64,000 nucleotides of DNA, taken from contig JADJSG010000009.1 in the NCBI GenBank assembly GCA_016711825.1, forward strand, positions 186,001 through 250,000. The letters are read 5' to 3'. Position 1 is the first letter of the stretch; every line of letters starts with the position of its first letter. The position numbers were made by a program, and so were the translations under genes. The stretch comes from Bacteroidota bacterium (lineage in GTDB: Bacteria; Bacteroidota; Bacteroidia; Chitinophagales; Chitinophagaceae). The notes beneath the pieces were generated by a model. It saw only the letters and a program-made list of their open reading frames with translations. It did not search any database and was not told the origin of the DNA. Positions 19,678 through 28,804 of the stretch are shown piece by piece.

Positions 19678-20814
19678 CTATCTGTTTAATATGATACGAA
19701 AAGTAGTTCCTTTCCCCAATTCTGATTTTTTGACAAAAATATCCCCATAGTGATATTCATTCATAATACGTTTAGCCAACGATAAGCCCAAGCCCCACCC
19801 TCGTTTCTTGGTTGAAAATCCTGGCTTAAATACTTTTTTAATATTTTGTGGTGATATTCCTTTCCCTGTATCACATACATCAATAATGGTTTGTGTAATT
19901 TCATCTTTTACATGTATGCTAATCTCTCCCTGACCATCCATTGCATCAAGGGCATTGCGTATCAGATTTTCAATGACCCAGTCAAACAAAGGTCCACTAA
20001 TTACAACCAATACATCAGGTTTATTGGATTGAATGCTAAACTTCACCTTTTTAGATGCTCGCTTTTGCATATACTCCACAATGTTTTGTAAATGTATAAT
20101 CAATTGCTCTTCTTCTAATTTTGGCACACTGCCAATTTTAGAAAACCGATCGGCAATGAGTTGTAAACGAGCTACATCTTTTTGCATTTCAAGCAAGGCT
20201 TCTTCTTCTACATGTGCTTCTTTAAGGTGTTCGATCCACGCCACCAACGATGTGAGCGGAGTGCCTAACTGATGGGCTGTTTCTTTACTCATACCAACCC
20301 ATACCCTGTCTTGTACCTGTCTATTGGATGTACTGATATAAGATGCCACTATCACTAAAAACAAAAACAATATTACAAGCAATATAAAAGGAAAATAACG
20401 AAGTTGTTTTAATAAATCAGATTCTCCATAATACACATATTGAAAATCAACATCGCTGAGCATGACCTTTATGGGAGGATGTGCTTCTTTAATTTCTTTT
20501 CGTTTTTCGATTAATGCTTCTTCACTCAGTGTGGTGTCTATATTATTATCACTCACGATACTCCCCTTGGCATCGGCAATAAAAAGAGGTATGGTTACAT
20601 TATTGGCGATAATAGATGTGGCGATGCCTAAGTCAACACTTTCAAAATTGCCCTTTGCGATTGATTCTACGGCTAGCCCTATCAGTTCTACTTTCTTTTT
20701 TTCTTCAGTGGCTAACTTTGCTGTTAGGTTTTTGGCAAAATAAAGTGAGGTAGCTGCAATAATCATCGCAAGCAACATGAAGAAATTATTCCAGTTAAAA
20801 TATTTTTTTAGCAT
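19678..20814 (-). CDS. Membrane sensor histidine kinase (orphan)
   Basis: 378 residues from the ATG at 20814. An in-frame GTG at 20841 lies inside the terminator stem of the upstream gene and is rejected. TM1 is at about residues 11-27 and TM2 at about 140-160 ('FPFILLVILFLFLVIVASYI'), flanking a periplasmic sensor loop of about 110 residues. The H-box is 'ETAHQLGTPLTSL' with His181, a Bacteroidota variant of the usual H-E-x-x-x-P. The ATPase has N-box 'NLIRNALDAMDG', G1 'DTGKGIS' and G2 'GWGLGLSLAKRI'. No response regulator is adjacent. The signal is unknown; the sensor loop has no named domain that I recognise. Confidence 0.93.
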   Translation of the reverse strand: MLKKYFNWNNFFMLLAMIIAATSLYFAKNLTAKLATEEKKKVELIGLAVESIAKGNFESVDLGIATSIIANNVTIPLFIADAKGSIVSDNNIDTTLSEEALIEKRKEIKEAHPPIKVMLSDVDFQYVYYGESDLLKQLRYFPFILLVILFLFLVIVASYISTSNRQVQDRVWVGMSKETAHQLGTPLTSLVAWIEHLKEAHVEEEALLEMQKDVARLQLIADRFSKIGSVPKLEEEQLIIHLQNIVEYMQKRASKKVKFSIQSNKPDVLVVISGPLFDWVIENLIRNALDAMDGQGEISIHVKDEITQTIIDVCDTGKGISPQNIKKVFKPGFSTKKRGWGLGLSLAKRIMNEYHYGDIFVKKSELGKGTTFRIILNR

Positions 20815-20830
20815 TGAATAGGCTAAAATA

Positions 20831-20861
20831 AATAAAACCACCTAAAGAAGGTGGTTTTATT
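20831..20861 (-). terminator. Rho-independent terminator of the TonB receptor/DUF5689 operon
   Basis: Inverted repeat AATAAAACCACC / GGTGGTTTTATT with a 7-base loop, followed on the minus strand by TATTTTAG. It sits 19 bases after the stop of the T9SS gene that ends the operon, and its stem covers the rejected GTG start of the histidine kinase. Confidence 0.82.
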
Positions 20862-20880
20862 TTAAAAATCATTGATATAC

Positions 20881-22704
20881 TTATTGCTTTGTAAATTTCA
20901 AGGTTCCTTGTACATCTTTATTAGACACTTTTACAAAGTACAAACCAGCAGCCATTGAAGGCAATACTATCTGTAATTTGTTTTTACCTTCCATTACATT
21001 GAAGCTTGTATTGCATAAGCGATTACCCATCATATCTATAACTGAAATATCGAAATGATCCATTTTATCGCTTTCTAATAAAAGATTTAATTGTGATTCA
21101 TTGGTATTACCTAACACACTGAATTTAATATTTGAGGCTTCAAATGTTTTCACACTTACCGGTCCGTCAGTAATCATTACATCATCTATACTCCACTCAT
21201 CAGCACTGCCTGTAGCCAAAGAAACATACTTAAAGGCAATATGAAAAGGTGCTGCTTTATAAGCCGTCAAATTGGTATTGTTAAAAGGAATATAGATTGA
21301 ATCTAAAGAAGCAAAATTGATACTCAAAGGTGTCCAGGTTGCGGTAGTTACATCACCTGTATAATTGCTTGAAACAAATACTTCTTTTGTGTTAGTGCCT
21401 GTAAAGCGTTTTTTACTCCAGAAATGTAAATAAGGGGCTGTCATTGCAGACATATCTAATGTTGGAGACACTAACCAATCTTCATTGTCGTTGGTTACAC
21501 CACCGGCATATCCATTCATATATACGGCATCTGTATCGTTATGTCCAAAATTAGAACATCTCCAACTTTGAGAACCTACTACTGAAGATTGTGAAAATGA
21601 ACCTAATAATGGGGCATTACAACCCATAAAACTTTCATTTAATGAAGTCACAGCAGTGTTAGGTAAACTGGTAGAAAAATTCCATTCAGTATTATTATAA
21701 ATACCCAATGAACTGTAGGTACCATTTTTAAAACAGGTAGAATCAAATTGAACAGCATAATCTTTACCTGTCAATAAAGTTACACCAGGTATTGTAGCCG
21801 TCATACCAGCTACTGTAGCATTGGCTGCTGGAATCACCACATTGGTAACATCTGTGATATTATACACAGTGATATTGCCAGTGCCTATGCTTATATTTTT
21901 ATCGAAAGTAACCGTTAAATTCGTTACACCTGCAGCTACACCTGTAGCATTATCAGCGGGTGACAAAGTAACCAATTGTGGTATATTGTTTACTGCAACA
22001 CCTGTCCATGTTAAATTAAAATCGTCAATACCAACATGTGGTCTATTTCCTCCACCCATAGAAGTATCTGCAGGCATCAAACGTATCCAAACAGGTTGGT
22101 TTTGGTTGTCTAAACTTGCACCAAAACTTACCGTTACACTAGTATTGGTAAAGTTACTATCCAAAGTAAGAATTGCCGGTGTGGTAGTTACAGTGGTAAA
22201 GCTTGTAGGTGCTGCGCCAAATCCGTACTGAACAATCCAGTTATGATATCTTTTTGCTCCCGTATTTAAGGATTGAATTTTAAATTGAAGATTGAAACCA
22301 GTTAAGCCAGTTGTATTGGCAATTTGAAAAGAAGCAGACACTAAACTGTCTTTATCATCCCAGCCTGCTGCACTTACTTGTCTGATGCCTAATACCCTAT
22401 CAGTACTTGCATTTTGATCAGCGGTATTAGAGGTCGCTACTAATCCATCAGCAGATGCTAAATTTTTAAAACCACGACTGACATTCCCCCAAGTAGTGGC
22501 CACTGTGCTAAATCGTGTAATGGCATCATTGCCCAGACCCGCATTTTTATTGACTAAGCTATCTACTCTCCAACCCAATGGAAGTCCACTGCCAATCAAA
22601 TCAAAATTTTGCGTATACGAGGTACCCGACAATGCATAAGGCGTTTGAGCTTGTGCCAAATAGCTACAAGCGAACATACAAAGCGATAATAATATTTTCT
22701 TCAT
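20881..22704 (-). CDS. T9SS-secreted protein with SbsA Ig-like and choice-of-anchor domains
   Basis: 607 residues with signal peptide 'LLSLCMFACSYLAQA'. Residues about 22-235 are a jelly-roll-like N-terminal domain ('YTQNFDLIGSGLPLGWRV', 'VGIDDFNLTW'), typical of Bacteroidota extracellular proteins. Residues about 241-346 are an SbsA-type Ig-like domain ('LSPADNATGVAAGVTNLTVTF'). Residues about 350-530 are a choice-of-anchor J-like (MAM-like) domain ('EDWLVSPTLDMSAMTAPYLHFWSKKRF', 'WSIDDVMITDG'). The C-terminus is a T9SS-type domain ('ISVIDMMGNRLCN', 'MAAGLYFVKVSNKD') lacking a clear 'YPNP'. It is last in the operon with the DUF5689 lipoprotein (33-base gap) and TonB receptor. It may be a surface-exposed binding or capture subunit for that transporter (inference). 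Confidence 0.82.
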   Translation of the reverse strand: MKKILLSLCMFACSYLAQAQTPYALSGTSYTQNFDLIGSGLPLGWRVDSLVNKNAGLGNDAITRFSTVATTWGNVSRGFKNLASADGLVATSNTADQNASTDRVLGIRQVSAAGWDDKDSLVSASFQIANTTGLTGFNLQFKIQSLNTGAKRYHNWIVQYGFGAAPTSFTTVTTTPAILTLDSNFTNTSVTVSFGASLDNQNQPVWIRLMPADTSMGGGNRPHVGIDDFNLTWTGVAVNNIPQLVTLSPADNATGVAAGVTNLTVTFDKNISIGTGNITVYNITDVTNVVIPAANATVAGMTATIPGVTLLTGKDYAVQFDSTCFKNGTYSSLGIYNNTEWNFSTSLPNTAVTSLNESFMGCNAPLLGSFSQSSVVGSQSWRCSNFGHNDTDAVYMNGYAGGVTNDNEDWLVSPTLDMSAMTAPYLHFWSKKRFTGTNTKEVFVSSNYTGDVTTATWTPLSINFASLDSIYIPFNNTNLTAYKAAPFHIAFKYVSLATGSADEWSIDDVMITDGPVSVKTFEASNIKFSVLGNTNESQLNLLLESDKMDHFDISVIDMMGNRLCNTSFNVMEGKNKLQIVLPSMAAGLYFVKVSNKDVQGTLKFTKQ

Positions 22705-22737
22705 GATGTATTTTTTAATGATAAATTTAAGTATAAA

Positions 22738-24174
22738 TTATTGAATATCAGTCAGTTTTCTGATTGAAAGTTGTTTGGTTGTTGTAAACTGTCCAACAAT
22801 TGCTGTTACAGAAACAGGGGTTGTAGGCAATGTACTTGTTGCAAATGAAGCGCCGGTCATGGTGTATAATGTAATGGACCCAGTAGCGTCCGTGATCACT
22901 TTGCTTCCTGAATAAGTCCCTGTTGGAAATGTCACATTATTTACGGTCACCAAAGTTGATTCCCAAGCTTCCAAACTATCATTTACTTGTTTAAGGGTTG
23001 CAATTCTCGGTGTTATTGTGCCAGTTCCTGTTTTAATATATTTAGCAGTCAGCAAATTACCTATCTGCAATATACCGCCATTGGTTGTTGGGTATTCTGA
23101 CAAAGTTTGCCCAGAAATATTTACTTCGATTTCATCGCCCAAACTTGGGATACCTGTAGTAGTGGTAAATCTTACTACAATACCACCTGTTGCATCTTGA
23201 ATAGCAATATTTTGTCCACTGATATTACCATTTGCTTTATCAGAAATTACAATACCTTTAATTTTCATTTCATTACCTAAAGTATAATTTCCTGATCCTG
23301 GATATAATTGTTTCACTGATTTAATGGTCACTAAATTTAAATTTCCACTGCAACGTGTTCCATACATTTTCACATCATTGGTATCTCTAATAATCAGTTG
23401 ACCTGTGCTGTTGTATCTTGAATAGATGGCTTTGATAGATCCTTTGCCTGCAGGTAGCAATGCATTTTTAAAACTTGCATAACCACTATTTCTTACTACT
23501 ATTTGTGTCAACGCACAATCTTCAATTTTACGATCAGTACCAGAAGCAACGTTAGGGTCTTGTGCATAAGGTTGTCCTATGATAGAACCTTCAAATTCTG
23601 CTTCATCTATTTGAATAAGAGTACCTAATAATTTCGCATTTGCATCTACACTTGTCAATTGGTTGATAGATACTAACTTTGGTTTGATAGAATCAGGCAT
23701 GAAACTACCTTTTACAATGTAATTGGCTATTTTTGTAGAAGGGATATCACTTAAGCTATTGGTAATATCTGGGGTATTACCTAATTGAATAAACTTGCCA
23801 TAAGCACCTAAATAAAGCCCTTTACATTTTATATATATTTTTCTGCCAATAGGAAAATCATTATATAAACTGGCTCTACCTATCAAAACTACAATACCAC
23901 TTGAAGTATCTTGGATGACAATTTGTTTATAAAAATTACCTGAACGATCGTCAGCCACTACAATCCCTGAAATGGTAATATCATCTGTAATCTCAACAGG
24001 GATGCCACTTACAACATTGAATTTTTGCTTCAGTTCCCAAATGCTTGAGTTTACAGGTAAATTAGGGTCATAATTGGTAGAGTCAGGTGGCGCATCAAAT
24101 TTTTGCTTTACACAAGAAGTAATAGCAATTGATGCAATGATAAAGAGGCTTGCAAAAAGAAATATTTTTTTCAT
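22738..24174 (-). CDS. DUF5689-family OB-fold lipoprotein
   Basis: 478-residue lipoprotein with lipobox 'IAITSC' and Cys21. The sequence fits the DUF5689 family. 'SIWELKQKF...PVEITDDITISGIVVADDRSGNFYKQIVIQDTSSGIVVLI' is the hallmark opening, and a second OB-like unit repeats it ('GNEMKIKGIVISDKANGNISGQNIAIQDATGGIVVRF'). A third beta-rich unit ends 'VSVTAIVGQFTTTKQLSIRKLTDI'. OB-folds of this kind are also found in extracellular nucleases such as YhcR. It lies between the TonB receptor (39-base gap) and the T9SS protein (33-base gap). It therefore takes the place that a SusD lipoprotein holds in Sus operons. A ligand-binding surface lipoprotein is likely; nucleic acid or nucleotide as ligand is a guess from the fold. 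Confidence 0.82.
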   Translation of the reverse strand: MKKIFLFASLFIIASIAITSCVKQKFDAPPDSTNYDPNLPVNSSIWELKQKFNVVSGIPVEITDDITISGIVVADDRSGNFYKQIVIQDTSSGIVVLIGRASLYNDFPIGRKIYIKCKGLYLGAYGKFIQLGNTPDITNSLSDIPSTKIANYIVKGSFMPDSIKPKLVSINQLTSVDANAKLLGTLIQIDEAEFEGSIIGQPYAQDPNVASGTDRKIEDCALTQIVVRNSGYASFKNALLPAGKGSIKAIYSRYNSTGQLIIRDTNDVKMYGTRCSGNLNLVTIKSVKQLYPGSGNYTLGNEMKIKGIVISDKANGNISGQNIAIQDATGGIVVRFTTTTGIPSLGDEIEVNISGQTLSEYPTTNGGILQIGNLLTAKYIKTGTGTITPRIATLKQVNDSLEAWESTLVTVNNVTFPTGTYSGSKVITDATGSITLYTMTGASFATSTLPTTPVSVTAIVGQFTTTKQLSIRKLTDIQ

Positions 24175-24213
24175 TTTTTGAATTATTTATTTTAGGTATT
24201 TATGTTTTATGTT

Positions 24214-26976
24214 TTAGAATCTCAATGACAAATTTACAAAATATTGTATTCCGAGGGCATGTGCATACTTAGGAACAAACCAGTCAGACTGTGCAGTAGC
24301 ACTCCCTACTCTTAAATTTTCAAAGCCATACAATAAAATATTTTTATTGTTTAACAAATTGGTCAAACCGAGATTTAAATTTAAGAATGTATTGTTACTT
24401 GCTTTTTTGATATATTTATTTACTTTAAATGATTTACCTCCAAAGATATCAATAGTATATACTGATGGCAGCTTTTGCTGATCTATCACTGCACTCCATT
24501 CCGTAGAATTGTATTGCAATAAATCAACCCCTTCTGCTGTGCGTCTGGTGGGTGCAAAATCCATCCAGTTGTTTGCTAAATAGTTAAAAGAGATCGTAGC
24601 GAACCAAAATCTTTTTGAACGATAATTTAATCCTAATTGAAACGCCGATTGTGGTCCCGCAGGTACATAATAATTTTTCATGTACACAATATCTTCTTTA
24701 ATTTTTGCGGTATTGCCAAGGGCCACATCATTATCGCTATACAAGATAGAAGTTGCACGATCAGTGTAAAATGCCTGTGATAATGCACCTGCCACCGTTG
24801 CAGACAAACTAGGGCTAACTTTTACTTCTGCGCCAAATTCAATGCCCGTATATCTTTTATTAATATTTTGCAATACATTATTGGTAAAAGAGCCTCCCTG
24901 ATCATCATAATAACGTTTGATATCCACAGCATTTTTAATGTCTGTGGCATAGAAAGTCAATCTTGCTTTAATAAATGGAGAACGCAATAAATATCCTACT
25001 TCACCTGATTTAAATTCTTCATTTTGCGGATTCGATACCATTTGATTTCTGGTACGAGCGGAAACAAATATATTATCTACAAATGGTGCCTTAGTACCCA
25101 TAGAACCATTGGCATATAAATAATTTCTTCCATTTAATTTGTAGGTAAACCCACCTTTTAGACGGTAAGTATTAAAACTCAATTTTTTCGAATCGCCTTT
25201 TGAACTATCCTGGTATAAACCATGTTTATAATTGCCTGTTCTATAGAAACTCGTATTGCCTAATTCGGCTGCTAAAAAGAAATCAAATTTATTATAGGTG
25301 AATACTCCCTGAGCAAACCAACTTGCTTTTTGAAATTGAATATTGTAATCATATCCATAAATGTCACCTACTTTACGAAGACTATCCGTTTCACCAACAT
25401 TCAACGAAGTAGAAACCACTTGTCCCTGTATACCATCTTCCGCAAATTGGTTTGTATTTACCCAATAATCACCACCCATCAAATCGGCTACCCTTAAAAA
25501 ATTATGGTTGTTTTGACGTTGATATGCAATACCCGAATAAAAAGTAATATGGTCTGAAAGTGTACTTTCCAGATTAATAGCCCCATTCAATTTTTTTGAA
25601 TATTCTACATTCTCATTCACGATGTAAACCGAACGATTATACCCTGCTTTTTTATTTAATCTGTTGGCTTCATACATTCCGTCCCAGTTTACCTGAAGAT
25701 ATTTGTCAGGATTTGATTTGATAATTTCTGAAAGCTCATTGGTCAATCCTACAGAATCCTGATAACTTGGCATATATCTGTAATAATCAGGTCGCGGATC
25801 AGCTGCATTGTACCAATCAATACCTGTAGTAGATACCTCACCCATTTGATACGAAATAGCAGAGTTTAAGATGGTTTTGGTATTTAATTTAATATCATGC
25901 GAAAGAATCAACATTGGCATGTGACTATTCAACACCCTGGTATTGCGTATTTTTCCATTTTGATAACCCCAATAAGGATTATAATAATTAGTACCTGCAA
26001 GTTCAAAAGCTTCTTTGGTAGCAGGACCTGCTTTTCCTCTTTTAATAGGAGCACCCACAATGGTTAAACTAATTCCTTGTTTTTTAAATCTTTTTTCAAT
26101 GGCGCCAAAATAACCAAATGCATCATAAAAAGTACCCTTGATTTGTCCTTCCTGTGCCCATCTTCGTGAAAAGGAAAAGGAATAAGCCCATCCATTTTTC
26201 TTCAAGCCTGATGAATGTGTCAACATCACCCTGTTGCGATAAGATCGATTTGTAGCGGTATAAGTGAGTCGTGTACCTTTACGTTGATTAGATGCAGATG
26301 CATCTAAAGTCGTATTAAGACCTAAGCCACCAAACGTAAATTCATTAGGGGCCAAACCCAAACCCACACTTCTCCCTCTAAATACATCATTGAGACCGCT
26401 AAATGAGTTGAAGAAAATGCCTCCTTCTTCTAAATCATTCATGGGTACACCATTTAAATATAGAACATTTTGGTCATTTTCGTAACCCCGTAATTTATAA
26501 AAGTATTGCCCCCAGCCAAATGTTGCAGCCGATAAATAAGCATCGCGAGAAGCATTGAGCACGCTTGCAACATTTTGTCCGGCCGAACTGATTGAGTTTT
26601 CATCTTGTGAACTGGCATCTTCAATGTTAGAACCTGAATTCTCCATTGTATAGTTATTTCCATTCAACAAAACCGTTTTAAGTTCATAGGGTTCTACAAT
26701 GGTTAAATCAGCATTGACAGATACGTTAATTCTTTCTTCTGTAATACCATCAGCAGATATAACCATTTCATAAGTGCCAAAAGGGATATTGCTAAATTTG
26801 TATTCACCATCAGCATTCGTTGAAGTAGTGATTTTAGCTAAAGGCAAAGTGACAGTCACTTCATTATAAGGCAATTTGGTGTCTTCATGTATAATAGTTC
26901 CTTTGACCAATGCGCTTTGCGCAAATAAAGTACTGGAAATAAATAAAGAAAATAAGCAGGTTAATATTTTATTCAT
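24214..26976 (-). CDS. TonB-dependent outer-membrane receptor with CarboxypepD_reg-like domain
   Basis: 920 residues from the ATG at 26976. A TTG 18 bases upstream only adds residues before the signal peptide 'ILTCLFSLFISSTLFAQ'. Residues about 20-105 are a carboxypeptidase-regulatory-like domain ('VKGTIIHEDTKLPYNEVTVTL', 'TNADGEYKFSNIPFGTYEM'). The plug domain follows ('VASVLNASRDAYLSAATFGWGQYFYKLRGYEND', 'LYLNGVPMNDLEEGG'), then a 22-strand-type barrel ending in Phe ('YFVNLSLRF'). It imports a ligand across the outer membrane using TonB/ExbBD energy. It heads an operon with a DUF5689 lipoprotein and a T9SS protein and has no SusD. The SusC signature length (about 1000) is not reached. Confidence 0.9.
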   Translation of the reverse strand: MNKILTCLFSLFISSTLFAQSALVKGTIIHEDTKLPYNEVTVTLPLAKITTSTNADGEYKFSNIPFGTYEMVISADGITEERINVSVNADLTIVEPYELKTVLLNGNNYTMENSGSNIEDASSQDENSISSAGQNVASVLNASRDAYLSAATFGWGQYFYKLRGYENDQNVLYLNGVPMNDLEEGGIFFNSFSGLNDVFRGRSVGLGLAPNEFTFGGLGLNTTLDASASNQRKGTRLTYTATNRSYRNRVMLTHSSGLKKNGWAYSFSFSRRWAQEGQIKGTFYDAFGYFGAIEKRFKKQGISLTIVGAPIKRGKAGPATKEAFELAGTNYYNPYWGYQNGKIRNTRVLNSHMPMLILSHDIKLNTKTILNSAISYQMGEVSTTGIDWYNAADPRPDYYRYMPSYQDSVGLTNELSEIIKSNPDKYLQVNWDGMYEANRLNKKAGYNRSVYIVNENVEYSKKLNGAINLESTLSDHITFYSGIAYQRQNNHNFLRVADLMGGDYWVNTNQFAEDGIQGQVVSTSLNVGETDSLRKVGDIYGYDYNIQFQKASWFAQGVFTYNKFDFFLAAELGNTSFYRTGNYKHGLYQDSSKGDSKKLSFNTYRLKGGFTYKLNGRNYLYANGSMGTKAPFVDNIFVSARTRNQMVSNPQNEEFKSGEVGYLLRSPFIKARLTFYATDIKNAVDIKRYYDDQGGSFTNNVLQNINKRYTGIEFGAEVKVSPSLSATVAGALSQAFYTDRATSILYSDNDVALGNTAKIKEDIVYMKNYYVPAGPQSAFQLGLNYRSKRFWFATISFNYLANNWMDFAPTRRTAEGVDLLQYNSTEWSAVIDQQKLPSVYTIDIFGGKSFKVNKYIKKASNNTFLNLNLGLTNLLNNKNILLYGFENLRVGSATAQSDWFVPKYAHALGIQYFVNLSLRF

Positions 26977-27086
26977 ATAATAATTTCTTGGCAAAAGTAT
27001 TTGATTAAACAGAGATTGCCATTAAAATTATGTTACCTAATTGAAAACAATTAGTGGCTTGAATAAATAAAATGACAAGGTGTATA

Positions 27087-27947
27087 TTATTTATTAAACA
27101 CTCTGCGAGGGCAACGTGTTTTTTTGTAACGTTCAAGATTACCAAATGATTCGAAATAGATGGCAATATTAATACCAGCGAACCAATACCAGTCTTTCTT
27201 CATATTATCGCCTCGTACAAATTTATCGTTTGGATAATTTTCATCCCAATTCGGTAATTCATCTGTTCTGTATGATAAATCTACGCTTTGTTTACCTTTA
27301 TATCTAAACAAGGTATCCATATTCACATAAGTCTTGCTTACATCATCAAGATAATCGGTAGCTGTATATCTAAAACCAATTTCTGTACTAATTAATACGG
27401 TATTGCCTATCATCACTTTCATACCAGCACCTAAAGGAATCCCTACATTGACTAAACTATATATTTTTCGATCAGGATATTGACGCAAGCCTTGACCTTC
27501 GGTACTTAAAGGACGTAAATAAACTTTTTCATCAGCAGGTCCAATCGTATAAGGGTTATAATAAAAAATAGCTAAACCTGCGAATAGATAAGGTGAAAAT
27601 TTAAATTCATCAAAATCAACTGGTAGCATATTAACTTCCAAGCCACCATTCACTTCAAACAAATTGGTTTGAAAGTTAAGGTTTCTATTTTTAATAGAAG
27701 GCGATTCTGAAGTACTGTCAGCACCATACAAACTAGCATACGTAACGCCAAAACGCATTCCCACATTAGGGTGCATGAAGTATTTATAGGTGAGCCCACC
27801 AGCTGCCCTATACCCTTCTTTAGGGAATAGTTTTTGTTGTAAATCGCCATAATAGCTTGATGTACCTCCAAATATTCCCACTTCATGATGCTTTTGAGCA
27901 CCTGCAACCATAGGAAGTAATAGTAAAATTAGTAATCTTTTGAGCAT
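27087..27947 (-). CDS. DUF6089-like outer-membrane beta-barrel protein
   Basis: 286 residues from the ATG at 27947, which starts 'MLKRLLILLLLPMVAGAQ'; upstream in-frame starts add a doubled hydrophobic leader. The mature protein begins 'HHEVGIFGGTSSYYGDLQ', followed by alternating beta-strands ('AAGGLTYKYFMHPNVGMRFGVTYASLYGADS', 'SPYLFAGLAIFYYNPYTIGP', 'LISTEIGFRYTATDYLDDVS'). This is the pattern of the DUF6089 / PorG-like barrel group. PorG is a T9SS trans-envelope component in Porphyromonas. Whether this copy belongs to T9SS or is another DUF6089 paralogue cannot be settled here. About 110 bases separate it from the TonB receptor start, so it has its own or a shared promoter. Confidence 0.72.
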   Translation of the reverse strand: MLKRLLILLLLPMVAGAQKHHEVGIFGGTSSYYGDLQQKLFPKEGYRAAGGLTYKYFMHPNVGMRFGVTYASLYGADSTSESPSIKNRNLNFQTNLFEVNGGLEVNMLPVDFDEFKFSPYLFAGLAIFYYNPYTIGPADEKVYLRPLSTEGQGLRQYPDRKIYSLVNVGIPLGAGMKVMIGNTVLISTEIGFRYTATDYLDDVSKTYVNMDTLFRYKGKQSVDLSYRTDELPNWDENYPNDKFVRGDNMKKDWYWFAGINIAIYFESFGNLERYKKTRCPRRVFNK

Positions 27948-28215
27948 AAAATTTATATACATAAAAAGTATGCGTAATATTACTATAAGTTTACGAATTA
28001 TCATAACTATAATATATTTTTTTTTATAACTTATTTTTCAATCCCCCCTATTTCAATAAATATCGACATTTGGCAACTTAAAAAAATCTTTCCCAGGTTA
28101 CATTCTGAATCAATTTACTACAAAAATTGATTTTTTTAGAAATGCATTTAACCATAAAATCGTTTTTTATAATATCAATTAGGAATTCTTCAGTTAAAAA
28201 TAATTCATTACTTAT

Positions 28216-28245
28216 TTTGACAAATAATAACTTATAGTATATTTG
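28216..28245 (+). promoter_or_regulatory. Bacteroidota-type promoter of the DUF3276 gene
   Basis: TTTG at 28216-28219 and TATATTTG at 28238-28245, separated by 18 bases, match the -33/-7 consensus TTTG / TAnnTTTG. The GTG start is 30 bases further on. Confidence 0.62.
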
Positions 28246-28274
28246 TTAAATTATTTTATAAAAAATATCAGACT

Positions 28275-28688
28275 GTGTCATACGAAAACAACAACGAAAG
28301 AAATAACGAGACATTATTTAGCAAAAGATTAAAAGCAGGTAAAATCAGAACTTACTTCTTTGATGTTCGTTCAACCAGAAGCAATGATTACTTTATTACT
28401 TTAACTGAAAGTAAAAAAAGATTTAATGAAGGTGGATACGAAAGACACAAAATCTTTTTATATAAAGAAGATTTCAATAAATTTTTAAAAGCATTAGGCG
28501 AAACCATCGATTATGTAAAAACAGACTTAATGCCTGATTTTGATTTTGATGCCTTTAATCATGAATACCCAGAAGGTGACGAAATGCCAAACACTTCAGA
28601 ACCCATTGCTGAAATTGGAACTAACCATATACAGGATACTGACCATCCTATTAATAATAACCATGACACCAGTGTAGATACTTGGTAA
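28275..28688 (+). CDS. PUR-family (DUF3276) nucleic-acid-binding protein
   Basis: 137 residues from a GTG start. The core 'LFSKRLKAGKIRTYFFDVRSTRSNDYFITLTESKKRF...GGYERHKIFLYKEDFNKFLKALGETIDYVK' is the PUR repeat of the bacterial Pur-alpha-like/DUF3276 family. These proteins bind single-stranded DNA or RNA; the Borrelia homologue EbfC/BpuR-type proteins act on nucleic acids. The C-terminal 45 residues are acidic and Asn-rich, with no domain. A good promoter lies upstream and a strong terminator follows, so it is monocistronic. The start is fixed by homology of the N-terminus rather than by a ribosome-binding site, as is usual in this phylum. Confidence 0.88.
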   Translation: MSYENNNERNNETLFSKRLKAGKIRTYFFDVRSTRSNDYFITLTESKKRFNEGGYERHKIFLYKEDFNKFLKALGETIDYVKTDLMPDFDFDAFNHEYPEGDEMPNTSEPIAEIGTNHIQDTDHPINNNHDTSVDTW

Positions 28689-28720
28689 TCCTTTTCTTTC
28701 TCACTTGTTCATAATCTATT

Positions 28721-28756
28721 TCCTGATTGCTTTTATAAAGAATCAGGATTTTTTTT
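28721..28756 (+). terminator. Rho-independent terminator after DUF3276 gene
   Basis: Stem TCCTGATT (28721-28728) pairs with AATCAGGA (28741-28748), with an inner CTTT/AAAG pairing in the loop, followed by eight T. It separates the DUF3276 gene from lepA. Confidence 0.88.
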
Positions 28757-28772
28757 AGTCAAGTATTCATGG

Positions 28773-28780
28773 TACTTTTG
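28773..28780 (+). promoter_or_regulatory. Probable -7 element of the lepA promoter
   Basis: TACTTTTG fits TAnnTTTG, 24 bases before the lepA ATG at 28805. No clear TTTG lies at the -33 position, which here falls in the T-run of the preceding terminator. Confidence 0.45.
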
Positions 28781-28804
28781 CACACCTTTTTAGAACCCTT
28801 TATT

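Noticed and set aside
20815..20841. GTG start for the histidine kinase
   Set aside because: It lies in the stem of the upstream gene's terminator; the ATG at 20814 begins a normal membrane segment.
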